A stretch of DNA of 64,000 nt from Mycobacteriales bacterium (GTDB taxonomy: Bacteria > Actinomycetota > Actinomycetes > JAFAQI01 > DASSKL01). The DNA lies in contig DASSKL010000016.1 in NCBI GenBank assembly GCA_035690485.1, forward strand, positions 1 through 64,000, in the 5' to 3' direction. Positions within the stretch are counted from its first letter, which is position 1. Each line of letters opens with the position of its first letter. The notes under the pieces were generated by a model. That model was given only the letters and a program-made list of their open reading frames with translations, was not told the origin of the DNA and made no database searches. Position numbers and translations under genes: made by a program. Positions 34,382-43,758 of the stretch are shown here, piece by piece.

Positions 34382-36076
34382 GTGGCGCAGCCGCTGGACC
34401 GTCGCGCTTTCCTCGTCGGCAGCGGCCGCGCCGCCGTCGCGGCCGCCGGCGTGGCGGGCAGCGGAGCGTTGCTCGCCGCCTGCAGCAGCAGCGGCGGGAA
34501 GACGGGCGGCGGGCAGCAGACGCCGGCAGCCAACGCCGGCGTCTCGACGGCTCAGCCGAAGCGCGGCGGCAAGCTGCGCGTCGGGGTCGGCTCGGAGATC
34601 GACGGCTTCGATCCCGCGAGCAACCACTGGGACCAGACCGGCCACACGTATGCCGTGTGCATCTACGACTCGCTGGCGAACTACGGCGCCGATCTCAAGG
34701 TCAAGCCGTACCTGGCGAAGTCGATCGAACACAACGCCGACTACACCGAGTGGACGATCGTCACGAGGGCGGGCATCAAGTTCCACGACGGCGAGCAGCT
34801 CGACGCGGCGGCGGTGAAGACGAACCTCGACCGGTCGATCGCCTCGCCGCTGACCGGGTCGGCACTCGCCAACGTCGCCGCCGTCCAGGTAACGGCACCG
34901 GACACCGTCGTGGTCAAGATGAAGTCGCCGTGGGTGCCGTTCGACACCTACCTGGTGCCCGGCAGCCAGCTCGGTTACATGGTGTCGCCCAAGGCGATCG
35001 AGGGCGGCAAGGTCTCGACCGCACCCGTCGGCACCGGGCCGTTCGTCTTCCAGGAGTGGAAGGTCGGCGACCACTTCACGGCGACCCGCAACCAGTCGTA
35101 CTGGCGCAGCGGCCTGCCCTACCTCGACACGGTGACGTTCCGACCGATCCCCGACTCGCAGGCGCGCGGCAACAGCCTGCGCGCCGGCGACATCGACGTG
35201 ATGTACGGCAGCACCGCCCAGAACATCGTCGACTTCCGCAACGACAAGAACGTCACGTACGTCGACGACATGAACTCCACGCTCGGCGAGCCGACGCTGG
35301 TCTTCTTCATGGTCAACACCGCGGTGCCGCCCGTCGACGACATCCGCGTGCGGCAGGCCATGGCCTACGCGACGGACCAGGAGAAGCTGGTCAAGGTCGC
35401 AGGTCTCGGCGTCGGTCTGCAGTTCCTGCCGATCACCGGGCCGTTCGACAAGGGCTCGCCCTACTACGCCCGCACGAGCTACCCGGCGAAGCCCGACCTC
35501 GCGAAGGCCAAGTCGCTGGTGCAGGACTACGTGAAGGACAAGGGCAGCGCGCCGAAGTTCAAGCTCGGCACGACCAACGACCCGACGAACGTGCAGAACA
35601 CCCAGCTGGTGCAGGCGATGTGGCGCGCGGCCGGCCTCGACGTCGACATCGACGTGGTGGAGCAGGCGTCGTACATCACCAACGCCCTCGTGGGCAGCTA
35701 CCAGGTCTACGGCTGGATCCAGTTCGGTGCCTCGGACCCGGACCAGAACTTCGTCTGGTGGAGCCAGGACACCGTCGCGCCCGTCGGCAGCCTGTCGCTG
35801 AACTTCGCGCGCAACAAGGACCCGCAGATCCAGGCGGCTCTGGAGAAGGGCCGGGCCAGCAGCAAGTCGAGCGACCGCGCCGCGGCCTACCAGACGGTGA
35901 TGTCCCGACTGGCCGACGACCTGCCCTTCATCTGGGCGAGCCGCTCGGTCGGCTCGGCGATGGCCCGGCCCAACGTCATGAACTTCGTCAACCCGACGCT
36001 GCCGGACAGCGACAGCGGCCCGGCGCTGACCGGGTACCACGGACTCGTCTACCCGGCGTCGACCTGGCTGGCGTAG
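34382..36076 (+). CDS. ABC transporter solute-binding lipoprotein, family 5, Tat-exported
   Basis: Peptide/nickel-type substrate-binding protein of 564 aa. The N terminus combines a twin-arginine motif (DRRAFLVG) with a lipobox (LLAAC), so it is exported folded by Tat and then lipidated. A Ser/Gly/Gln linker follows, then the SBP_bac_5 fold (YDSLANYGADLKVKPYLAKSIE, STAPVGTGPFVFQEWKVGDHF, RNQSYWRSGLPYLDTVTFRPIPD). No permease or ATPase gene is adjacent, so it is an orphan component and its ligand is unknown. GTG 34382 is preferred over GTG 34373 because AAGGTGAG is well placed. It is convergent with the oxidoreductase gene, 3 bp apart. Confidence 0.9.
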   Translation: MAQPLDRRAFLVGSGRAAVAAAGVAGSGALLAACSSSGGKTGGGQQTPAANAGVSTAQPKRGGKLRVGVGSEIDGFDPASNHWDQTGHTYAVCIYDSLANYGADLKVKPYLAKSIEHNADYTEWTIVTRAGIKFHDGEQLDAAAVKTNLDRSIASPLTGSALANVAAVQVTAPDTVVVKMKSPWVPFDTYLVPGSQLGYMVSPKAIEGGKVSTAPVGTGPFVFQEWKVGDHFTATRNQSYWRSGLPYLDTVTFRPIPDSQARGNSLRAGDIDVMYGSTAQNIVDFRNDKNVTYVDDMNSTLGEPTLVFFMVNTAVPPVDDIRVRQAMAYATDQEKLVKVAGLGVGLQFLPITGPFDKGSPYYARTSYPAKPDLAKAKSLVQDYVKDKGSAPKFKLGTTNDPTNVQNTQLVQAMWRAAGLDVDIDVVEQASYITNALVGSYQVYGWIQFGASDPDQNFVWWSQDTVAPVGSLSLNFARNKDPQIQAALEKGRASSKSSDRAAAYQTVMSRLADDLPFIWASRSVGSAMARPNVMNFVNPTLPDSDSGPALTGYHGLVYPASTWLA

Positions 36077-36079
36077 TGC

Positions 36080-37072
36080 CTAGCCCTGCCGGGCGTTGTC
36101 GGTGACGACGACGACCTTGCCCTTGGCCTTGCGATCGGCGATGTCACGCAGTGCCTGCACGGCCTGCTCGAGCGGGTAGGTGGCGCCGACGTGCGGCCGG
36201 ATCCGGCCGTCGGTCCACCACCGCCGCAGCTGTTCGACGTTGGCCCGGTTGCGGGCCGGCTCCCGTCCGGCGAACGACCCCCAGAAGACGCCGACGATCT
36301 CGCAACCCTTGAGCAGGGGCAGGTTGAGCGGGATGCGCGGGATCTCGCCGTTGGCGAAGCCGATGACGAGAAAGCGACCTTCCCAGGCGGTCGACCGCAG
36401 GGCGGGTTCGCTGAACGGCCCGCCGACCGGGTCGTAGACGACGTCGACGCCGCGGCCGCCGGTGATCTCCTTGAGCCGGCCGCGCAGGTCCACGGTCGAG
36501 TAGTTGATGGTCTCGGTGGCTCCGTACTCGCGGCAGAGCTCGAGCTTGTCGTCGCTGGACGCCGCCGCGATCACCTGCGCGCCGAGCACGCGACCGATGT
36601 CGACGGCGGCGAGCCCCACGCCGCCCGCGGCGCCGAGGACGAGCAGCGACTCCCCCGGCTGGAGCTTCGCCCGGTCGACGAGTGCGTGGTAGGACGTGCC
36701 GTAGGCGTAGAGGAATGCCGCCGCGTGCACGAGGTCGATCCCGTCGGGCACCGGTTGCACGGCCTGCGCGGCGAGCGCGACCTTCTCCGCGCAGCCGCCC
36801 CAGGTAGCCGAGGCGAGCACCCGGTCGCCGACCCGGACCGTGTCGACCCCGTCGCCGACCGCCGCGATCACGCCGCCGACCTCGCTGCCGGGTGAGAACG
36901 GCATCGGCGGCTTGAACTGGTACTTGTCCTCGATCATCAGCAGGTCGGGGAACGTCATCCCGCACGCGTGGACGTCGACGACGACCTGCCCGGGCCCTGC
37001 GACCGGGTCCGGCACCTCCTCGACGACGAGCGACTCGGGCGGACCGAACTCCTTGCACAGCAGCGCCTTCAT
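36080..37072 (-). CDS. NADPH:quinone oxidoreductase, zinc-free MDR family
   Basis: Medium-chain dehydrogenase/reductase of 330 aa, zeta-crystallin type. The N-terminal GroES-like fold (VVEEVPDPVAGPGQVVVDVHACGMTFPDLLMI) has no catalytic zinc ligands. The NADPH fold follows (LVLGAAGGVGLAAVDIGRVLGAQVIAAASSDDKL). It probably reduces quinones or enones by one-step hydride transfer; the substrate is unknown. Start is ATG. It lies 38 bp after the esterase gene on the same strand; no shared function is evident. Confidence 0.9.
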   Translation of the reverse strand: MKALLCKEFGPPESLVVEEVPDPVAGPGQVVVDVHACGMTFPDLLMIEDKYQFKPPMPFSPGSEVGGVIAAVGDGVDTVRVGDRVLASATWGGCAEKVALAAQAVQPVPDGIDLVHAAAFLYAYGTSYHALVDRAKLQPGESLLVLGAAGGVGLAAVDIGRVLGAQVIAAASSDDKLELCREYGATETINYSTVDLRGRLKEITGGRGVDVVYDPVGGPFSEPALRSTAWEGRFLVIGFANGEIPRIPLNLPLLKGCEIVGVFWGSFAGREPARNRANVEQLRRWWTDGRIRPHVGATYPLEQAVQALRDIADRKAKGKVVVVTDNARQG

Positions 37073-37110
37073 CCGGCGCACGATACGGCGTCGGGATGTC
37101 GCGGCTCGGG

Positions 37111-38541
37111 TCAGCCGCCCGGCGCGGGCGCGGGCGTGCCGCTGATCGTCACCGTCACGGTGCCCATGGGCGGTGTGTCCGGTGGGACGGGCACGCCCAC
37201 GACGGCCGCGCTGCCCGGGTCGGCCGTGGCGCCCAGCGGGACCGTGAGGTGCAGGTGGCCGCCCTGATCGGCGATCAGGTGCTGGGTGGCGCCGGTCGAC
37301 AGCGTCGCCGTGGCCGGCGAGTTGGGCCGGTAGAAGGCCGGCGTGACGACGGTCGCCGTACCGACCCCGCTCAACGTGAAGCCGCGCGCGTCGGCGCCGC
37401 TCAGCCCGCTCCACTGCTGGGCCGACGGCCGGTGCAGGTCGACGTCCCACCCCCACTGGGTCCAGTGCTTGTCGATCGACTGGTAGCTGACGGTCCGGGG
37501 CTCCGCCGGGGGGTGGGCGAAGAGGTGCATCAGCGGCGGAAGGTACTGCTCCAGGTCGCGCGCCCAGTAGGGGAAGCTGTGCGTCCCGAGGACGTAGTCG
37601 TCGAGATGGCTCGTGATGCCGAGCGTCTGCAGCCGTTCCCAGAAGCTCATCGTCGACCCGTGCGTGGCCGCCTCGATGCCCATGGCGGCAGGGCTCGGTG
37701 GCACCGGGTCGAGCGGGCCGGGCGCACCGGTGGCGGTGAACAGCCACATGTCGGTCCAGCGCAGGTTCTCGGCCAGGTCCGCGGGGTCGTGACCCTGCCA
37801 GTTGATCTCGTTCGTTGCCCGCGGGCCGAACATCGCGTCGGGCTCGACCCCGTCCAGACCGACGGCGGTGGCCGAGATGACGGCGTTGGCGCCGATCGCC
37901 ACGAGCGGGTCGTAGTCGATGTCCGGGGCACCCGAGAAGGAGCCGAACGACAGGAACGTGTCGGGGTGGCGGGCGGCGTACGACGACGCGCAGAAGCCGC
38001 CTTGCGACAACCCGGCGATCGCCCGGCCGTCTCGATCCGCGACCGTGTCGAGGTTGGCATCGATCCACGGGACGAGCTGCGTCACGTGGAAGGTCTCCCA
38101 CTGCGCCGGTCCCTTGGCCGTCTTCGCGTCGTACCAGTTGGTGCACCATCCGCCGCCGTCGCCGTCGAAGCCGGCGTCGGGCATGACCACGATGAGGGGC
38201 AGGCCGGCCGTGGCCTGCTCGGCGTTGCCGGAGTTCACCCAGTCCGAGGCCCGGCCGCTGGTGCCGTGGAAGAGGTAGAGCACCGGGTAGCGGGCGGTCG
38301 GCCGGGTGCCGTAGTCGGCGGGGACCAGGATGCGGACGTCCACCGTGCGGCCGAGGGCGGCCGTGCTCACGGTCACGTCGTACTGCCGGTCGTCGATGCG
38401 TTGCGGGGACACGACGTGGATGCCGTCGGCGTCGGTGAAGGCAGGGGTCGTGACCGGTGACCCGGCGAGCGCGGGAACGGCAAGTGCACCGACGAGCGAA
38501 ACCAGGGCAGCGACGAGCGCGGGAAGGCGACGCCGGGACAT
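37111..38541 (-). CDS. Secreted alpha/beta-hydrolase esterase (antigen 85-like, PF00756)
   Basis: Exported protein of 476 aa with an Arg-rich Sec signal peptide (SRRRLPALVAALVSLVGALAVPALA). The hydrolase domain at about 60-355 has the nucleophile elbow GLSQGGFCA, an oxyanion-type LYLFHGTSGRASDWV, and the His in LGTHSFPYW. This is the putative-esterase fold shared by tannase/feruloyl esterases and mycolyltransferases. About 110 C-terminal residues form a beta-rich module ending in TVTVTISGTPAPAPGG. The substrate is unknown. The ATG is divergent from the methyltransferase gene. Confidence 0.87.
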   Translation of the reverse strand: MSRRRLPALVAALVSLVGALAVPALAGSPVTTPAFTDADGIHVVSPQRIDDRQYDVTVSTAALGRTVDVRILVPADYGTRPTARYPVLYLFHGTSGRASDWVNSGNAEQATAGLPLIVVMPDAGFDGDGGGWCTNWYDAKTAKGPAQWETFHVTQLVPWIDANLDTVADRDGRAIAGLSQGGFCASSYAARHPDTFLSFGSFSGAPDIDYDPLVAIGANAVISATAVGLDGVEPDAMFGPRATNEINWQGHDPADLAENLRWTDMWLFTATGAPGPLDPVPPSPAAMGIEAATHGSTMSFWERLQTLGITSHLDDYVLGTHSFPYWARDLEQYLPPLMHLFAHPPAEPRTVSYQSIDKHWTQWGWDVDLHRPSAQQWSGLSGADARGFTLSGVGTATVVTPAFYRPNSPATATLSTGATQHLIADQGGHLHLTVPLGATADPGSAAVVGVPVPPDTPPMGTVTVTISGTPAPAPGG

Positions 38542-38639
38542 GGCGCCAACTGTCGTGCGACGAGCCGCGAGGATCAACGGAGGTAGGAGGGTCCCGCCGT
38601 GCGCTCGCCGGTGGTGGCCGAGGCCGATACTGCGCTTCC

Positions 38640-39290
38640 ATGAGGCTCTCGTTGCCGGAGATTCCCAAGACCTTGCGCTGGGACCACAACGCGCACTACC
38701 ACGACTTCCTGTTGCAGCGGCTCCCTCGTCACATGGACCGGGCACTCGACGTCGGCTGCGGCGACGGGCGGTTCGCCCGGCTGGTGGCGGAGCGGGCCGC
38801 GCACGTCGATGCCATCGACGCCTCCGCGGACATGATCGCCGCGGCACGGGCGCAGCCGGACGCCGTCAACGTCGCCTGGCTGCTGGGGGACGTGATGCAG
38901 CACGAGCTCGAGCCCGCGTCGTACGACGCGGTGACCGCGATCGCGAGCCTGCACCACCTGCCGCTCGCGCCGGCGCTCGACCGGCTGTCGCAGCTCGTCC
39001 GCCCCGGCGGGGTCCTCGCCGTGCTGGGTCTCGCGCGCGAGGACTCGGCCGCCGGCTACGCGCTGGCGGCTGCCGCGGTGCCGGCCAACATCGCGATCGG
39101 CGTGTGGCGCAACATCCGCGGCACGATCGGTCACGCGCCGCCTGGCATGCCGGTGCGAGACCCGGACGAGACGTACGGTCACGTGCGCGCGGCCGTCCGT
39201 CAGCAGCTTCCAGCGGCGGACATCAGGCGTCACCTGTTCTTCCGCTACAGCCTCGTCTGGCACCGCCCGACGGCGAGCACCCCGGGGTGA
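38640..39290 (+). CDS. Class I SAM-dependent methyltransferase
   Basis: Protein of 216 aa with the SAM-binding motif LDVGCGDGRFARLVA at about residue 40, the acidic end of strand 2 in VDAIDASADMI, and post-I motifs ASLHHLPLAPALDRLSQLVRPGGVLAVLGL. Methyltransf_11/25 fold; the acceptor is unknown. A GATACT sequence 8 bp before the ATG may be a leaderless -10 box. One of only two plus-strand genes in the right-hand 41 kb. It ends 39 bp before the convergent tRNA. Confidence 0.87.
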   Translation: MRLSLPEIPKTLRWDHNAHYHDFLLQRLPRHMDRALDVGCGDGRFARLVAERAAHVDAIDASADMIAAARAQPDAVNVAWLLGDVMQHELEPASYDAVTAIASLHHLPLAPALDRLSQLVRPGGVLAVLGLAREDSAAGYALAAAAVPANIAIGVWRNIRGTIGHAPPGMPVRDPDETYGHVRAAVRQQLPAADIRRHLFFRYSLVWHRPTASTPG

Positions 39291-39328
39291 GGCGGCCACC
39301 GGGCCGAGACGATACCAAGATCAAAAAG

Positions 39329-39402
<74 letters not shown>

Positions 39403-39449
39403 CGACCGGCGCCACGGGCGCCGAACGTCGACCAATCTATCTCAGGCCG

Positions 39450-40778
39450 TCACGACCTGCGCTTCTCGCGGACGCGGACGCTGATCTCCACGGGCGTGCC
39501 CTCGAAGCCGAAGCGTTCCCGCAGCCGGCGCTCCAGGAAGCGCCGGTAGCCGGCCTCCAGGAACCCGCTGGTGAAGACGACGAAACGGGGCGGTCGGGTC
39601 GCGGCCTGGGTGGCGAAGAGGACCTTGGGCTGCTTGCCGCCGCGCACGGGCGGCGGGGTCGCCGCGACCACCTCGCCCAGCCAGGCGTTGAGCTGGGCGG
39701 TGGGCACCCGCTGGGCCCACCCGTCCAGCGCCGTGTGCAGGGCGGGGACGAGCTTGTCGACGGCCCGCCCGGTCCGGGCCGACACGTTGACCCGGGGGGC
39801 CCAGGCGACCCGGGCCAGATCGCGCCGGATCTCCTTCTCCAGGCGCAGCCGCCGGTCCTCGTCGACCAGGTCCCACTTGTTCAGCACGACGACCAGCGCC
39901 CGGCCGGCCTCGACCGCGGTCCCGATCACCCGCTGGTCCTGCTCGGTGATCGGCTCGGAGGCGTCCAGCAGCACGACGGCCACCTCGGCCTTGTCGATGG
40001 CCGCCTCCGTGCGCAGGTGGGCGTAGTACTCCGCGCCCGACGCCTCCCGCACCCGCCGCCTGATGCCCGCCGTGTCGACGAACCGCCAGACCTCGCCGCC
40101 CAGCTCGACGAGGGAGTCGACCGGATCCCTGGTGGTGCCGGCCTCGGCGTCGACGACGGCGCGCTCCTCCCCCGCCAGCCGGTTGAGCAGCGAGGACTTG
40201 CCGACGTTCGGCCGTCCCACCAAGGCGACCCGGTGCGGCCCGGCATCGTCATCGCGGTCCGCCGGCGCGTCGGGAAGCGCCGCGAGGATGGCGTCGAGCA
40301 GGTCACCGCTGCCGCGACCGTGGATCGCGCTCACCGGGTGCGGTTCACCGAGCCCGAGCGACCACAGGCCCTGCGCGTCCGCCTCCGTGCGCTCGTCGTC
40401 GACCTTGTTGGCGGCGAGTACGACGGGCTTGCCGGCGCGACGCAGCACCCGGGCGACCGCGTCGTCGGTGTCCGTGGCCCCGACCGTGGCGTCGACGACC
40501 AGGAGCACCGCGTCGGCCGCGTCGACCGCGACCTCGGCCTGGGCAGCGACGCGTGCGGCCAGGCCGCGGGCGTCGGGCTCCCAGCCGCCGGTGTCGACCA
40601 CGATGAATGCCCGGCCGTTCCAGATCGCGTCGTAGGCCACCCGGTCGCGGGTTATGCCGGGCACGTCCTCGACCACCGCCTCCCGGCGCCCCAGGATGCG
40701 GTTGACCAGGGTCGACTTGCCGACGTTGGGCCGCCCCACCACGGCAAGGACGGGCAGCGCGTCACCGGAGTCCCTCAT
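39450..40778 (-). CDS. der: Ribosome-associated GTPase Der (EngA)
   Basis: Essential GTPase for 50S subunit assembly, 442 aa, with two tandem GTPase domains and a KH-like C-terminal domain. First G domain: [25 protein letters not shown]. Second: [27 protein letters not shown]. The C terminus ([40 protein letters not shown]) is diagnostic. ATG 40778 is 7 bp after the acyltransferase stop; a GTG-type extension upstream would overlap that gene. Confidence 0.97.
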   Translation of the reverse strand: MRDSGDALPVLAVVGRPNVGKSTLVNRILGRREAVVEDVPGITRDRVAYDAIWNGRAFIVVDTGGWEPDARGLAARVAAQAEVAVDAADAVLLVVDATVGATDTDDAVARVLRRAGKPVVLAANKVDDERTEADAQGLWSLGLGEPHPVSAIHGRGSGDLLDAILAALPDAPADRDDDAGPHRVALVGRPNVGKSSLLNRLAGEERAVVDAEAGTTRDPVDSLVELGGEVWRFVDTAGIRRRVREASGAEYYAHLRTEAAIDKAEVAVVLLDASEPITEQDQRVIGTAVEAGRALVVVLNKWDLVDEDRRLRLEKEIRRDLARVAWAPRVNVSARTGRAVDKLVPALHTALDGWAQRVPTAQLNAWLGEVVAATPPPVRGGKQPKVLFATQAATRPPRFVVFTSGFLEAGYRRFLERRLRERFGFEGTPVEISVRVREKRRS

Positions 40779-40785
40779 GGCCGGC

Positions 40786-41508
40786 TCACGCGCTGCGGCG
40801 TACGCCGGTGGAGCCACGCCCCGTCAACGTCGTCGCGTTCGCAAGGTGCTCGAGCAGCGCGACGCGGATCTGCTCCGCCGCGTCGGCCATCGCCCGCCGC
40901 GACGCCGTCGGGGTCGCCGGCAGGTCAAGGTGCACCGCGGGGCCGAAGACGACGTCGATCGAGGTGCCGAACTTGGGCAGCCGCGAACCGGTGGGCATCG
41001 CCTCTCCGGTGCCGAAGCAGGCGACCGGCACGACCGGGCAGCGGGCCTTGAGGGCGAGGTAGCCGATCCCGTGCTGGATGTTCTCCAGGTTGCCGCTCCC
41101 GCGCGTGCCCTCGGGAAACATGCCCAGCACGCCCCCGTCGGCGAGCACCGTGAGGCCGCGGCGCAGTGCCGTGCGGTCAGGCACCCCGCGGTGCACCGGG
41201 ATCTGCCGGATCAGGTCGAGGAAGGGCTTCAGCGGCCCGACGTACATCTCGTGCTTGATGAGAAACGCCGACGGGCGCGGCAGCACGATGAAGACGCACG
41301 GGCCGTCGAGGAAGCTCGTGTGGTTGCCGGCGAGGATCACCGGGCCGGTCGCCGGGAGGTGCTCCAGGCCGTGCACCCGCAGCCGGAACGCGGCGCGCAG
41401 CAGCCCCGACGCGCCGCGCCTCGCCGCCCGCAGCGTGCGCGGCTCGTCCGCCCCGCTGCGCACGATGTGCCCGCCGAGGCGAGGGTCCGGCATCCGGCGG
41501 GGGCTCAT
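40786..41508 (-). CDS. plsC: 1-acyl-sn-glycerol-3-phosphate acyltransferase-like protein
   Basis: Membrane-associated acyltransferase of 240 aa for phospholipid synthesis. The HX4D catalytic motif is NHTSFLD (about 68), and the substrate-binding motif is [10 protein letters not shown] (about 137). [15 protein letters not shown] is the intermediate block. The exact acceptor is not certain because several PlsC-like paralogues occur in actinobacteria. The ATG overlaps the cmk stop (ATGA). The cmk-plsC-der order is also seen in Streptomyces. Confidence 0.9.
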   Translation of the reverse strand: MSPRRMPDPRLGGHIVRSGADEPRTLRAARRGASGLLRAAFRLRVHGLEHLPATGPVILAGNHTSFLDGPCVFIVLPRPSAFLIKHEMYVGPLKPFLDLIRQIPVHRGVPDRTALRRGLTVLADGGVLGMFPEGTRGSGNLENIQHGIGYLALKARCPVVPVACFGTGEAMPTGSRLPKFGTSIDVVFGPAVHLDLPATPTASRRAMADAAEQIRVALLEHLANATTLTGRGSTGVRRSA

Positions 41509-42170
41509 GACGCGCTCCGCGCGGGCAGCCGGGCGAGCACGGCGTCGACCACCTCGTCGACCGTCATGTCGGTCGAGTCGATGACCACCGCATCGGCGGC
41601 CTGCGCCAGCGGCGAGCTCGCCCGCCCTGAGTCGAGGCGGTCCCGGCGCTCGAGGTCGCTGCGCGTGGCGGCGACGTCGGTGTCTCCGACCTGGTGCGTA
41701 CGCCGGCTGGCCCGGGCCTGCGGGCTCGCGGTCAGGAACACTTTGAGGTCGGCGTCCGGGGCGACGGTCGTCCCGATGTCGCGGCCCTCCACCACGATGC
41801 CGCCGGCACCGATGATCGCCCGCTGCCGCGCGACCATGAGGGTCCGGACCTGCGGCACGGCGCTGACGGCGCTGACCGCCGTCGTGACCGCGGGTCCCCG
41901 GATGGCGGCGCTCACGTCGTCGGGCCCGACGTGCACCACCGCGGGCGCGGGGTCGGTGCTGATCTGCAGGTCGACGGTGCGCGCGAGGTCGGCGACCGCT
42001 GCCGCGTCGGAGGGGTCCACGTGCCTGTCGAGAACGGCCCAGGTGACCGCGCGGTACATCGCCCCCGTGTCGAGGTAGCGCAGGCCGCGCCGGGCGGCCA
42101 CGGCTCGGGCGACGGTGGACTTGCCGGAGCCGGACGGCCCGTCGACCGCGATCACGATCCCGACGTCCAC
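41505..42170 (-). CDS. cmk: Cytidylate kinase
   Basis: Phosphorylates CMP and dCMP with ATP. 221 aa. P-loop GPSGSGKSTVARAVA at residue 10, LDTGAMYRAVTW for the nucleoside site, GRDIGTTVAPDADLKVFLTAS for CMP phosphate binding, and RSDLERRDRLDSGRASSPL for the lid. All conserved residues are present. The GTG start is leaderless with TAGATT 6 bp upstream, marking a new transcription unit (cmk-plsC-der). Confidence 0.96.
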   Translation of the reverse strand: MDVGIVIAVDGPSGSGKSTVARAVAARRGLRYLDTGAMYRAVTWAVLDRHVDPSDAAAVADLARTVDLQISTDPAPAVVHVGPDDVSAAIRGPAVTTAVSAVSAVPQVRTLMVARQRAIIGAGGIVVEGRDIGTTVAPDADLKVFLTASPQARASRRTHQVGDTDVAATRSDLERRDRLDSGRASSPLAQAADAVVIDSTDMTVDEVVDAVLARLPARSAS

Positions 42171-42176
42171 CCGACC

Positions 42177-42182
42177 AATCTA
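42177..42182 (-). promoter_or_regulatory. Leaderless promoter -10 of cmk
   Basis: TAGATT on the minus strand lies 6 bp before the cmk GTG, with no RBS. Confidence 0.6.
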
Positions 42183-42222
42183 TCGGCGCGGGCGGCGGCC
42201 GCACCCGCGCGCGGCCGACCAC

Positions 42223-42253
42223 TTGCCCGCCGTCGCTGGAAGCGGGCGGGCAA
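42223..42253 (-). terminator. Hairpin terminator after tyrA
   Basis: TTGCCCGCC and GGCGGGCAA, a perfect 9-bp stem around a 13-nt loop, 32 bp past the tyrA stop and before the cmk promoter. No U-tract. Confidence 0.6.
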
Positions 42254-42284
42254 CCCCACGACGGCCGGACGAGTCGCAGCCGAA

Positions 42285-43355
42285 TCAGTGGGCCGACCAG
42301 CCTCGCTCCCGCAGCGCGGTGCGCAAAGTGTCGGCCACGCCGGGCTCGACGAACAGCTCGATCACACCGGTGGGCCGCCCCGGCGTGTGCTCGACCCGGA
42401 GGTCCTCGACGTTGACCCCGCAGTCCCCCGCATCGACGAGCAGCCGCGCCAGCTGCCCGGGCTGGTCGCTGACGACGACCGCGACGGTCGCGAAGTCGCG
42501 GGAGGCGCCACCGTGCTTGCCCGGCAGTCGCGCCTGGCCCTCGTTGCCGGCGATCAGCAGGCGACGCACCGCTTCCTGGACCGTGGCCGGGTCGCCGGCG
42601 GCCAGCCGCTGCTGCACCTGCGCGAGCCGGTCGATCAGGCCCTGCAGGCCCGCCGCCAGGGGATCGGCGTTCGCGGCCGCGATGTCGGCCCACAGCTCAG
42701 GGTCGGACGCGGCGATCCGCACCATGTCGCGCAGCCCCTGCCCGGCGATCGGCACGGCCTGCGGGTCGGCGTCGAGCAGGCCGGCGGCCAGTGCCGAGGC
42801 GACGAGCTGGGGCAGGTGCGACACCGTCGCCAGCGCCCGGTCGTGCTCCTCCACACTCATCACGACGGGCGACGCACCGCACGCGACCACCAGCGCACGC
42901 ACCACCGCCACGTCGTCCGCGCGCTGGTCCGGCAGCGGCGTGAGCACCCAGGGGCGCCCGGTGAACAGGTCGTGGCTCGCCCCCGCCGGCCCGGTGCGTT
43001 CGCGCCCGGCGACCGGGTGCCCGCCGACGTAGCGCGTGATGTCGCCCCCGAGCTCCCGCAGGTCGGTCAGCACCTGCTCCTTGACCGACGCGACGTCGGT
43101 GTAGGTGCCCGCGAGTCCGCCGCCGATCGCCTGCGCCAGCGCGGCGGCCGTGTGCCGCGGCGGGGCGGCGACGAGGGCTACGTCGACCGGCGAGTCCGGG
43201 ATGCCGGCGGCCCCGGCGCCCATGTCGGCGGCCAGCGCGGCGCGAGCGGGGTCGACGTCGACGAGGTGGACGGTCCAGCCGGCCGCGCGCAGGGCCAGCC
43301 CGACCGACGTGCCGATCAGCCCGGTCCCGACCACCAGCGCGGACGTCACCGTCAC
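42285..43355 (-). CDS. tyrA: Prephenate dehydrogenase with C-terminal ACT domain
   Basis: Oxidative decarboxylation of prephenate to 4-hydroxyphenylpyruvate in tyrosine synthesis. 356 aa. The NAD fold is VVGTGLIGTSVGLALRAAGW, and the catalytic region is YVGGHPVAGRERTGPAGA with VEEHDRALATVSHLPQLVASAL. Residues 285-350 form an ACT domain (ATVAVVVSDQPGQLARLLVDAG), which implies feedback by tyrosine or phenylalanine. The GTG overlaps the aroH stop (GTGA); the two are consecutive pathway steps and clearly coupled. Confidence 0.95.
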   Translation of the reverse strand: MTVTSALVVGTGLIGTSVGLALRAAGWTVHLVDVDPARAALAADMGAGAAGIPDSPVDVALVAAPPRHTAAALAQAIGGGLAGTYTDVASVKEQVLTDLRELGGDITRYVGGHPVAGRERTGPAGASHDLFTGRPWVLTPLPDQRADDVAVVRALVVACGASPVVMSVEEHDRALATVSHLPQLVASALAAGLLDADPQAVPIAGQGLRDMVRIAASDPELWADIAAANADPLAAGLQGLIDRLAQVQQRLAAGDPATVQEAVRRLLIAGNEGQARLPGKHGGASRDFATVAVVVSDQPGQLARLLVDAGDCGVNVEDLRVEHTPGRPTGVIELFVEPGVADTLRTALRERGWSAH

Positions 43356-43714
43356 TGCGGCAGGTCGGTGCGCAGGGCGGCCGCACCGCGCAGGTAGACG
43401 TGGCGCAGCTGGGTCCGCTCCAGGTCGGTTTCCACGTGGGCGAGCAGCCGCAGCACCCGCGGCATGGCGCCCGGCACGTCGATCTCGGTCGCGCAGAGGA
43501 AGGGCACGTCGGTGATGCCGAGCTGCCGGGCGGCGTAGGCGGGGAACTCCGCCTTCAGGTCCGGCGTGGCCGTGAACACCACGCTGATCAGGTCGTCGGG
43601 CGACAGCTGGTTGCGCTCGAGCAGGACGGTGACCAGCTCGCGGATCCCGTCGAGGATCAGCTCCCGGTCATCGGCGTCGACCTGGGTCGCACCGCGCACC
43701 GCGCGCACCGCCAC
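43352..43714 (-). CDS. aroH: Monofunctional chorismate mutase, AroH type
   Basis: Converts chorismate to prephenate. 120 aa with the AroH trimer fold of B. subtilis. Active-site residues can be seen: Arg in VRAVRGATQV near the start, Cys and Glu in CATEIDVPGAMPR (about residue 75), and Arg just after. The GTG has GGAGG 7 bp upstream, which excludes a longer frame. It is coupled to tyrA downstream. Confidence 0.94.
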   Translation of the reverse strand: MAVRAVRGATQVDADDRELILDGIRELVTVLLERNQLSPDDLISVVFTATPDLKAEFPAYAARQLGITDVPFLCATEIDVPGAMPRVLRLLAHVETDLERTQLRHVYLRGAAALRTDLPQ

Positions 43715-43758
43715 TCCGCACCTCCCTGTCCGCCGAGCGACCCTACCGGCCGCAGGAG

